Below, piece after piece: positions 25,797 to 35,348 of a DNA stretch of 64,000 bases. A program made the translations under genes and the position numbers. Source of the DNA: Balanoglossus misakiensis (taxonomy: Eukaryota; Hemichordata). A model generated the notes under the pieces. The model was not told where the DNA came from. It saw only the letters and a list, made by a program, of their open reading frames with translations, and ran no database searches. The stretch is taken from the NCBI GenBank assembly GCA_040954595.2, contig CM082590.2, positions 6,448,001 to 6,512,000 of the forward strand, written 5' to 3'. The stretch's first letter is position 1. The number at the start of each line of letters is the position of its first letter.

Positions 25797-26045
25797 ATGC
25801 GAAATCAATCAATCAATCAATCAATCAATCAACAAATTGATATGGCGCGAAAATCCAGAAGTTCTGTTCAGTGGCGCCCGATGGTTGTTCACACACCGTG
25901 GGCTTTTTTAAGCAAATATGTCTTCAGTTTTCTCTTAAAAGGGTCAAGACTGGGTGCTAGTCGAATGTCATTAGACAGTAAGTTCCAGAGCTTTGGAGCA
26001 GCATAAGAAAATGTACGTTCTCCATAGTTTTAGTTGACTTGCTTG
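25797..26045 (-). mobile_element. 3' end of a CR1/L2-like LINE
   Basis: On the minus strand this reads AAPKLWNLLSNDIRLAPSLD followed by PFKRKLKTYLLKKAHG. That LWN-LP/LS...FK-LKT-L pattern is characteristic of the C-terminus of many CR1/L2/Rex1-clade reverse transcriptase ORFs. A (GATT)n tract at 25806-25832 forms the 3' tail. Only the last ~80 codons remain: a 5'-truncated insertion. Confidence 0.8.
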
Positions 26046-26399
26046 CACTGTGTTATTGTCAGAAAGTTCTTTAAGTGAGATCTTAAGCTGCGAGAAGGGG
26101 TATATCGATTAACCATGTAAGAAGCAAGATCTTGCAATCAATCCCGGCACAAATTGGTAACCAGAACCGCTGCTGGTAGAGAATCTAAGCTAAAAGTTTT
26201 TGTGAAAAAAAAGAAGTTGGTTATGTTACTCCGTTGTCGCGTTATTGATTTACAGCATACAGAGCTGAGTACTGCTTTTGTTTTGCGTTCGTGTGTGTTA
26301 CCGTTTTGTGTAGGCGGTTGAAACTATAAACTGTTCTCTTATGTAGGAATATCGCAGTCGAAGCCATGAGAGTGATACGTTGACAGCTTAGGGGTTCAT

Positions 26400-26540
26400 G
26401 AATAATAATTAATCAGGTGGTGCCTTTGTTGCACCGTTTGTACATAAGAAGTTCTGTTGCCATCGTCCCAGTAGTTCGCGCGCTTCTGCACTGAAAACAA
26501 CTTCCAAAAACACCGTTGGTTGTGACACTGAATCTGAAAA
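26400..26540 (+). promoter_or_regulatory. Duplicated 5' leader of gene C (candidate 5'UTR/core promoter)
   Basis: GTTGCACCGTTTGTACATAA at 26430 and the following ~110 bases down to the ATG match the leader of gene B. No transcription start evidence is available. Confidence 0.55.
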
Positions 26541-29500
26541 ATGGGGTAGGTTTCAAAATTCAGTCGTTTTACTTGTTTTACTCTGGTATTTTTTTGTGCT
26601 ATTTAGTATCGCCGTGTTGGCTTAGATGCTTGCTTATTTGTCATTTATTGCTTTAGATGAACTTTGAACACCTTTCTGCACTGGTAGCTGACCGTCCTGA
26701 CTCATGGTACATAAAAGCATTTTCACCAGTCCAATTTTCATCAGCCTATTCACTGTTTATAAATCTGCAAGTTTTAAGAAACTCGTTTATGTGTTCCTGG
26801 TCCAGTTTACAAATGTATTTCAAAGTTTAAATGTGATCTCATTTTCTAACTTCCTTTTGCTGAGGGGCTCTACAGTACATAAGCAACATCCGAATACATC
26901 ACTGGTTGTAACAGTGGAGCTGAAAATGGCGTCTTGTATCAAACATAATTAATGGAAAAAGGGCCAGCGAGAGAGAGACTTTGTCCCTTTAATGTGTAAA
27001 AAGGACCTTTCCTAGCTCCAATGAGAACAGGCACATCCCATGGAAGGCGAAAAACGCCTCCGTCGTGTGCTGCAGTTTGGTATACACAACTGCTTTTCGA
27101 GCTGGAGCGCAGTGCACTACTAGGCTTATATGGCTTAATCAGAGATATTTCTTTCCATAGATGCAAATTGGAAGATATCTTGTTAGTGGTGGCGTTAGTC
27201 GTCGCGATGGCTACTATCAAAACAGAAGCTGGTGAGTTGTTGTTGTTTTTTTAATTCTATTACACAATAGTGTTATCAAGGAATTTAAACATAAATGGTT
27301 GGTTTTATATTTATAGAGTCGCTACTAATTATATTCACTACTATTTTTAATATTTTAATGTAAATATATTTTTGCATCCTCTGGTGAAAAAAATCTGGTT
27401 GAAGTGAATACAAATCAGACATCCTACCAGGAATGGATTTTTACAGAAATGATGATTAAAGGAACAAAGTCTCTCTCGCTGCCCTTTTTCCATTTATGTT
27501 TGATACAATACACCGTTTATATGTTATTCTACATGTGGATATATAGTGAATCAACGTTCGACCACACACAACTTCCATCCCGCTTGTAGGATTTAAGAGT
27601 GAAAAAAACTCCCCAAAATGAATAATCGTTCTCTGAGTTTTTACTCTCATAATTATCATAGTGTTATCACTGTACTTTATAGCCATAGGTGCGGCTGCTG
27701 GAAGTTTCACAGCAACATCCCCTGCGACTTACACCATCGACACAGCCACGCCGGTCGACTTCACCTTCTCCATCGGATTGACCAATGACGATGCTGTAAA
27801 CGACGCTACCTGCGCCGCCGTCTATGTTTACCTGTCGAATGATACATCACTGTCCACAAAGTCGACTGCCTTCATGGTCCATGCACCTGTGGGTGAAACA
27901 TTTCCGATCACCGTCCTCGCCTCGGCCACTGGAGATTCTCTTACCACTGGTTTGACAGCGAGTGTGATTGCTGACATGGCACAGTGCGCATCCTACGCGT
28001 ATTTGTGTGTTCATCTGACGCCGGACAACGCCGTAGACTGTTTTGATATACGTACCAGTATTTCATGTCCAGGTAAACAAATAGTTTTCAGTTTTCAAAA
28101 AAAAATAATTCAATATCTTGCAGATTTCTCACTGGTTAAGATGGGTCCCTAGGATCTTTTTGCCCGTTGCTATGGGCCTTTATAGGACATTACACCCCGA
28201 TTTGGACTAAGCCGTTTTCAGAGTCTAACAAGGGGCTGGTAACTAGTTAAAAATACGCACGATTGTGAGCGCGCGCCCCCTGACGCCATTGATATGCAAA
28301 TTAGTTAGGTCAAATTTCAAAAGCCTAAGGCTTTTTATTCGGTGACCTCAAAAACGAACTTGATACGTATTCATTAGTTGCTTGAACCAGGGAAGATCGT
28401 GACGGATTTTGTTTTCGAATATTATCGTTGTATCCTACGATTTCAGCATACCCGTACCACACCTGAAAAAGTCATCGATTTTGGGTGTTTTTGGACGCAC
28501 TCTTCCACTGGTATCGCTTCTTAGCACGACGAAAACCGAAAAAACGATCCGTCACACTATGCGGAAGTGCGTTCTCAACAAGCAGGTCAAATTTGGCTGG
28601 CCTACGTCGCCTGTGAAAAAAGCCTTAGGGATTTTCGTGAACGGTACAAAATCTCTGTGTACAAAACATTGGATTTTTAGCGTTCGATCCAGTTACTGTG
28701 GTTACAGGACGCGCACGCTATCGCTGACCGCTGCTTTGCCGTATTAGCGTGGCGGCCTATGGCCGGGCGGTAGCTGCCGTAAACATACTCAGACAGGGGG
28801 TGTGCACACAATCGTGTGTATTTTTAACTAGTTACAAGCCCCTTGTCGGACGTTCATAACGGTTTCGATCAAAATTGAGTGTAGTGTCCTATAAAGGCCC
28901 ATAGCAACGAGCAAAAAGATCCTAGGGACCCATCTTAACTGTGAGAATTAAATTTCTCGCAGATGCAGAGCGAGAATTAAACGTTCATTCTCGCTAACCT
29001 ATTGCAAGGAAGATTTTGTTCTTGCATGGTTCTCGCGGAACAGAAAGAAAGTGTCCGTTCCTCGCTTTTTTCTCGCAAAATGCTGTTACTAGTAAAGCCA
29101 AAGATCTATACAGAACACAGCAACATTGGTTATTCGCAACCGTTCGGTATATACACTTGAGGACGTACGTTCAGTAAAATTGAATGTATTGTCATTTTTT
29201 TTAATTGTGGATTTTTTTTATTCTCCTTTGTATGTATAATGAAAATCCGTAATAAAATATAGGGGTCACCAAGCTTGTTTATGAAATACAGGGCCATGAA
29301 TTTGGTCGATAATAGAAGAAGAAATCTGCTGACTCAGCATTTTTCACCAATGGTTTGTCTATGGGCAAATTTTTTAACGCAATTTATCTCAAAATAGAGC
29401 GCGGTGACCCCTATATTTTATTTGACCAATGAATTTATATTTGCTGGACTGAGCTATTTGTAAAATTTCGTGAAAATGACAATAGTAGAAGTTTGTTTTC

Positions 29501-32161
29501 TAGCAATTTTCAATGTAATCCTATGGGAAAAAGACCGGGCGCGCGCAGTTTCCGGTTTATGTTCTGCGCGTACATCCTTAAATTTGCATATTTAATCATG
29601 ATAATACCGGTCAGCACTTTACTTCACAGCTGTTGGTATTAAGACAGATAGTTTCACCGCAACCGCCCAAGCAAATTACATCATCAACACACAGACGGCA
29701 GTAGACTGCGCGTACATCCTTAAATTTGCATATTTAATCATGATAATACCGGTCAGCACTTTACTTCACAGCTGTTGGTATTAAGACAGATAGTTTCACC
29801 GCAACCGCCCAAGCAAATTACATCATCAACACACAGACGGCAGTAGACTGCGCGTACATCCTTAAATTTGCATATTTAATCATGATAATACCGGTCAGCA
29901 CTTTACTTCACAGCTGTTGGTATTAAGACAGATAGTTTCACCGCAACCGCCCCAGCAAATTTCATCATCAACACACAGACGGTAGTAAACTTCACCTTCT
30001 CCGTCGGTCTGACCACTAACGCCACAAGTGCTGTCCAGTGCTCTGCCATCAGCGTGTTCCTGACTACACACAAATCACTGAACACAAGGTCAAGTACATT
30101 CGCCGTCGCTGGAGCATTTCCGATTAGCGTCGCCGCCTTGGCTGATGGAAGTACTCTCACTACTGATTTGACAGCGAGTGTGATTGCGGACGTGGCACAG
30201 TGCGCATCGTACCAGTTTCTTTGTGCTGAGGTTACCCCGGGCGGCGCCATTGGGTGTTTCTTCACGGGGTCAAACCTCTTTTGTCCACGTAAGCATATCA
30301 TCATCACCGTCATCGCTGTCGTTGTATTGTTTGACGTTTTTATACTATGACGTTGTTTATACTTATAAGCCTAAAACAACATCTCTATTTTGTCTGTCTA
30401 CTGTAAAACACTTTATTTCGCGAGTTGAAATTTTCGCGATATCGAGAGAGGCAACTGTTTCGCGAGTATTAATTTTCGCGGTCTCTTATTTCATTCACTG
30501 CATCGTTATCTTCAAAAAAAATTTACGCGAATTTATTTTCACGCTATTTTGGCTCTCGCGTATTTCGCGAAAATTTATTGCTCGCGAAAATAAACTGTTT
30601 TACAGTATCTGTCTATCCATGCTGCAGGTATAGTTATCTTTTCAGTTAAGAAAATTGTATCTTTCAGTTGAATCTGTAAATGAACAGTTAAAGGGACAAA
30701 GTCTCTCTCTCGCTGCCCTTTTTCCATTAATTATGTTTGATACATCGTTGATGTTATTCTACATGTGGATGTATAGTGACTCAACGTTCGACCACACACA
30801 ACTTCCAACCCATTTGTAGGATAGGAGAGTAAAAATCTCACCAAAATGAATAAATGGTGAACACCGATTATTCATTTTGGCGAGTTTTTCACCCTCATGT
30901 CTACAAGTGGGATGGAAGGTGTGTGTGGTCGAACGTTGATTCACTATATATCCACATGTAGAATAACATAAACAGTGTCTTGTATCAAACATAATTAATG
31001 GAAAAAGGGCAGCGAGAGAGAGACTTTGTCCCTTTAATAACCTTGTATATCAGATAATAACGGTCGGAAATGTCCTTCACAGTTGGAATTAAGGGTCATA
31101 GTTTTACTGCTACTGCACCTCCAACGTACACCATCAACACAAACACCGCTGTCGACTTCAACTTTTCCATCGGATTGACCAATCGCTACCAACGTGGCCT
31201 GTATTGCTATAGTATCAATGTGTACCTGTCTGACGATACAAAACTGACCACTAAGTCGAGTGTCTTCCCGGTCGGCCCAGCCTCATCATTTCCAGTCGGT
31301 GTCCACGCCTCGGCTGATGGGAGTATTGCTACAACTGGTTTGACTGCAAGCGTGGTTGCTGATTGGAAACAGTGTGGATCGTATGCGTTCCTATGTGCAG
31401 AAGTGTACCCGGGCGTCGACATAGACTGTTTTTGCCTACCGTCCATTTCTTGTCCAGGTAAAAAGCTTCTATTGGCCAGAGAGAAAAAAAATCTTGTTCA
31501 TCGGATTTTTTGGACTATGTTCCAGGAGCGGCGAGCGAATATTTGTATTTATTTTTTTTTTGTTTAGGCCGGCTGAAGGTAAATGCATATTTGCACAGAT
31601 GCAGACAAGGCGAGATAATTGTTTCCCTTTTTACCAGAAATATCTCAGACAAAAACACTGATACCTGTACTTGTAACTGAATTCAATACTATATTTCCCA
31701 ACAATAACATAGGCAATTAACTTTACAGTTGGTGTTTGCATAACATATTCTGGCCACCAGCGGTAGTGACTAAGAATTTTGTAACACGAAATTGGCGCAT
31801 AAAAAAAAGCAGCAGGGCAAAATGAACAAACCCCTGTGCAGCCATCTTGTCAACTGCATGCTGGGAAAAATATCCGGATGATGACGAAAGACGTGTTGGG
31901 GTTCCGTGCAGTGCTAGGGGGTCCCGTAACTAGGGAGTCGTGTTAGAAACTAAAGAGAAGACTACCTATGCTGTAAACATGTTCACCTATAAATTCAAAC
32001 TTAGCGAAAAGTGACAGCTAATGAAGTTTTAAAGAGGATGTGATCATGTTACAATGCTTACGTTTTTTTTTTCTCCAGGTTCTACCGGACACGTGACAGT
32101 CACATCCCTGATTGTATTCTTTATCACCATCGCAACCACTTTCTTGTGCATTTTGAAGTAG
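26541..32161 (+). CDS. Gene C: secreted/anchored protein with three tandem copies of an unknown domain
   Basis: Exon model: 26541-26545, 27161-27231, 27689-28072, 29914-30288, 31083-31457, 32079-32161 (1293 nt, 430 aa). A five-base ATGGG exon joins a signal-peptide exon (MGCKLEDILLVVALVVAMAT). The three domain exons (128, 125 and 125 codons) are clear relatives: SFTATxPxTY at the start, VDF/VNF-x-FSIGLTN, a VYLS-DD/NDT strand, TGLTASV-AD, then QC-SY-FLC and a final Cys pair ending SCPG. The last exon is 83 nt, exactly as in A and B, and gives a hydrophobic tail ending in a single Lys. All internal introns are phase 1. Exon 3 has two possible acceptors six bases apart (27682, 27688), which would add or skip two residues. 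Exon 4 has duplicated acceptor copies upstream. Surface location is inferred; the function is unknown. Confidence 0.75.
26870..26992. repeat. Third, truncated copy of the B/C leader joined to a MITE M1 end
   Basis: GCAACATCCGAATACATCAC and TGGTTGTAACAGTGGAGCTG at 26883-26922 resemble the end of the gene C leader, including an ATGG at the expected place. At that point the sequence switches to the right end of M1 (GTCTTGTATCAAAC to CCCTTTAA at 26992). It may be a decayed alternative first exon. Confidence 0.6.
27456..27655. mobile_element. MITE M1, left half only
   Basis: TTAA-AGGAACAAAGTCTCTC through to the central AAAATGAATAATCG box, then lost. It ends about 30 bp before the gene C exon 3 acceptors, so the insertion lies close to the splice signals. 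Confidence 0.75.
28136..28938. mobile_element. TTAA-type element M6 in intron 3 of gene C
   Basis: TTAA-GATGGGTCCCTAGGATC at the left and its complement plus TTAA at the right. Inner inverted repeats follow (ACTAGTTAAAAATACGCACG and TGTGTATTTTTAACTAGTTA). The ~500-bp centre has a 112-codon frame without recognisable features. It fits a non-autonomous piggyBac-like element. Confidence 0.75.
29251..29422. repeat. Small hairpin element
   Basis: AATAAAATATAGGGGTCACC at the left and its exact complement at the right enclose about 130 bp. It is MITE-like and lies in intron 3 of gene C. Confidence 0.65.
29564..29989 (+). repeat. 142-bp triplication carrying a splice acceptor and the start of gene C exon 4
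   Basis: CTGCGCGTACATCCTTAAAT recurs at 29564, 29706 and 29848. Each unit contains the polypyrimidine/AG acceptor (ends 29629, 29771, 29913) and about 25 codons of the exon start, but no donor. Units 1 and 2 look identical; unit 3 differs at a few bases and continues into the full exon. As 142 is not a multiple of three, using either upstream acceptor runs into TAA in the next unit. Confidence 0.9.
30401..30605. mobile_element. TA-flanked MITE M7 in an intron of gene C
   Basis: TA-CTGTAAAACACTTTATTTCG at the left and AATAAACTGTTTTACAG-TA at the right, with further CGCGAAAAT-type inverted repeats inside. The TA duplication fits a Tc1/mariner-type MITE. Confidence 0.75.
30688..31037. mobile_element. 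MITE M1, best full-length copy
   Basis: TTAA-AGGGACAAAGTCTCTC to GAGACTTTGTCCCT-TTAA, 350 bp including both TTAAs and nearly a complete palindrome. It ends 45 bp upstream of gene C exon 5. Use it as the reference for the other copies. Confidence 0.9.
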
Positions 32162-32225
32162 ACGTTCAGGTATCCAGCCTTTAGAGTAAGTGCTATAACA
32201 CGTCGTTGATTTCAAACAGTGCATG

Positions 32226-32662
32226 AGAATAACATAAACAGTGTTTTGTATCAAACATAATTAATAGAAAAAGGGCAGCGAGAGAGAGACTTTGTCCTGG
32301 GAGGTGTGTGTGGTTGAACGTTGATTCACTATATATCCACATGTAGAATAACATAAACAGTGTCTTGTATCAAATATAATTAATGGGAAAAGGGGCAGCG
32401 AGAGAGAGACTTTGTCCTGGGAGGTGTGTGTGGTTGAACATTGATTCATTATATATCCACATGTACAATAACATAAACGGTGTCTTGTATCAAACATAAT
32501 TAATAGAAAAAGGGCAGCGAGAGAGAGACTTTGTCCTGGGAGGTGTGTGTGGTTGAACGTTGATTCACTATATATCCACATGTAGAATAACATAAACAGT
32601 GTCTTGTATCAAATATAATTAATGGGAAAAGGGGCAGCGAGAGAGAGACTTTGTCCCTTTAA
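32226..32662. mobile_element. MITE M1 tandem-array copy downstream of gene C, left end missing
   Basis: About four tandem right halves with the shared junction TTTGTCC|TGGGAGGTGTGTG, ending CCCT-TTAA at 32659-32662. Alternate units share the variant pairs (TAATAGAAAAAGGG versus TAATGGGAAAAGGG), suggesting duplication two units at a time. Confidence 0.85.
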
Positions 32663-33084
32663 CTCATTTTTTATTGGCTGTAATTAGCACAGTGAATTCT
32701 ACTCTCTTTATTCACAGATATCAACAGGCTGCCTGCGGATTGGTGTTATTTGTTCAACGAGTGAAATGAGGAACTGACGCCGTGTTGAATTTGCAGATGT
32801 TACAAATTGTTAATTGTTTGCATGTAATTTGGTTTGTTCTGTGTCCGTTATAGTGGTATTCAAATCTATTTAATCAATGTGTTATATATACTGTACAGTG
32901 AAAAGTAACGCTGCATCCAGAAATACCTTAAGTGAGGTTGGCATCTTTTGAGAGAAAGACTGTCTTAAATAACCATACCCAATTTTATATCAAGTTTGTA
33001 GACTGTTTTGTAGTGGTTTACCTGTACTTGTATCTGTGTAATTTTTAAATCAATAATTTCCACAGTGCACTGCTGTAGCAGTTT
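32663..33084. other. Likely gene C 3' flank, no gene seen
   Basis: Begins with a plausible intron end (TCTTTATTCACAG at about 32706-32718), so a 3'UTR exon of gene C may follow. No protein-coding signal. Confidence 0.35.
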
Positions 33085-33135
33085 TTACCTGACGAAGACT
33101 GGTTGTGTGTTGTCGAAACGTTGTGTAATAAAGAT
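33085..33135 (+). mobile_element. Penelope-like-element signature (hammerhead-type core)
   Basis: CTGACGA at 33089 and GAAAC at 33115 bracket a segment with a short GAC/GTC stem, followed by GTTGTGTAATAAA. A CTGANGA...GAAAC core next to a CGAAACGTTGTGTAATAAA-type tail is typical of terminal regions of Penelope-like retroelements, which are known to carry hammerhead ribozymes. Only this scrap is recognisable; stems I and III were not found, so activity is doubtful. Confidence 0.35.
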
Positions 33136-33875
33136 CTTATTATTACTAGCACTGGGTGAGCGACCTCATCTGACACCTACGCATGTGGACTATTTTGGTC
33201 TGGCTATTGTTCTTCTCCTTTGTATTGTTTTGTATGTCTGCACTATACCGGTCATTTCTCAAGGCCGTGTTGCTCATTCATTCTACGAGTCACCTAGACT
33301 AGCCTACTAGTCGCTTGGTGATTTTTAAATCTCAATACTTTATGTGTTTTCGGTGGGTTTTTTTGCCTTAATAAATAATTGCAATACTTTTTGCGTGCAT
33401 GCTTGCCTTGAGCGTGTTTTTGGTAGTGAGGCGAGTTTCGAATTTGGGACTGAGCTTGTGGTTTCGGGTAGCGTCGACCAAGCTGACACGCTCCCCACAC
33501 AGCCCATTGAGTTGGAGCAAGTCTACGGAGTCACCGTGTATACAACTACTGCCTATTGTTCGGTGAACTTTGTTTGTTGCATGTCATGTGCTTCTTTTGT
33601 GTACGAGTTTTCATTACAACTGGCCATGATCGTGTGATAATTCACATGTGGCTTGGGGGCCAGAGGCATTGTTTTCGGCACCGCGCGGTCAAGTGAGCAG
33701 GATCTGAAAGACTTACCAGACTGGTCGCTGACTGCATTGCGGCAAAACAAGCTGTTTGTAAGCTGGTAAGTTTGTAAATCACTCGCTTTGAAAGTCTATA
33801 CAGCATTCCATTTGGATATATGGTAATCACTTGGCAATCATGCCAGCAAAAGACACCTGGTGGTATTGGTAACAG

Positions 33876-34329
33876 GTCACTTCGACCCCTGGCCATTTAG
33901 ACCCCAGTGATTCACACGTCGTTGTGGTCACCTCTACCCCTGTGGCCAAGTCACTTCGATCCCTATGTCTGATTATTTCATAGGTCTGTAACAACACTTA
34001 GGAACGATATTTGCCTCTGAATAACAGTCACTTGACCGGTAAATATGTGTTCCTGTAATGCGTACTATTCACGGTAAAGCTGCGAGAACTTGTGATTCGC
34101 TACCCAATCTCACGATTCTCTACCCTATCTCTATCTATTGATTTACGTTTGGGGTGTCATTTTTTAACTTCACACACAAAAATCGCCTGTGTAGTGCCTC
34201 ACACCGGAGCCCTGGAAAACTCCTGATAACACATTCACGCCACTAAGTTTGTCTCCTTACCGAATGAATTTATAGGGGTCGAAGTGACTTTAGGTGTCGG
34301 GGGTCGGAACGGCCAGGGGTCGAAGTGAC
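33876..34329. mobile_element. Inverted-repeat element with GTCACTTCGACCCCTGGCC ends
   Basis: The left end GTCACTTCGACCCCTGGCC is exactly complemented at the right end. Related motifs (GTCACTTCGATCCC, GTCACCTCTACCCC) repeat inside. Non-coding. Confidence 0.7.
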
Positions 34330-34540
34330 TAAAAACCGTGGTATTTATTTAGAGCTTGTGTTCATTGGCGTTCAAAATGGAAGAACATTTCATAGTTAAT
34401 TTACCGTGAAGTTATGTATTTGTTTAATACTTTGAAACAGAAATTCGACATTTACACCACGATCTTGGAAAGCTCAACGTAGGGTTCGCAGTTACAGAAG
34501 TATTCGGGTCAGTTCAAAAGGGAATGTTAGTGAATGTGTC

Positions 34541-34735
34541 TTAAAGGTATACGGTCACCTCCAATTTACATACGCCCATATATAGCTGAAATGGCGTATT
34601 TGAATGTTCTATAAAAGAACGTATGGTGGCACTCTGTTTTCGCGTGTGCCACCCACTGAAAATCAGCGATTGGCTAGATCCCAATTTACCATTGTAACTA
34701 TAGCTAATTTTCCATAGGTGACCGGGTACCTTTAA
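34541..34735. mobile_element. TTAA-type MITE M8
   Basis: TTAA-AGGTATACGGTCACC at the left and GGTGACCGGGTACCT-TTAA at the right; 195 bp including both TTAAs, no coding content. Confidence 0.75.
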
Positions 34736-35348
34736 ATTGGTAGAATATCCATTGTTCGTGTCGACTGCACGGTTTGATATAAATAGATTTCGTTTATTCT
34801 CGGACTCTTCTTTGTTTGCGAAACATGAGCAATGCATACGCTTGTCGTTAACACGAAATATTAGGCTACTTGGTTGGTTTTGTGAAAAACAATTTGTTTT
34901 GGTTGTCTGCGGTTGAAACCTCAATTCTATAGGTGGTGGTCGCTCTCTCTTTGGGCAAGTACAAGTGAGTTACATAATTATGTACCAGTATGTGGGTCGT
35001 CGTTCATTGACATTGTTAGCTGACATTGTTTGGTCGTTGTGACTTAATTGGCGGATACGACCATGCCCCTGGGCGATGCCATTATTTGTTTGGGGGAGAG
35101 GGGTGGGATATGAGGGTGAGGGTCATTGGCGCGAGTGTGAACGAAGGTTGTCTTGGCTTACCCCCTTTCCATGCGAATATTCACCTGGAGCGAGTGATTC
35201 AAAATAAAACATAATTCAAGAAAATTCATGATAGATTTTTATCCACTGGCATTATTTTGTCTTTTTTTCACTTAATATAGATTAACGTACATGTATAGAC
35301 CGACTTTTTCTTTGCGTTGTGGTTGGACTATTCACACTGAAAAGCATC
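34736..35348. other. Upstream region of PLGRKT
   Basis: Presumed 5' flank and leader of the PLGRKT gene. Nothing recognisable except GTTCATTGACATTG near 35002; no clear TATA box was seen and no transcription start can be set. Confidence 0.4.

Noticed and set aside
28409-28747. 112-codon frame inside element M6
   Set aside because: Lies in the centre of an inverted-repeat element; no transposase motif is visible, so it is not called a gene.
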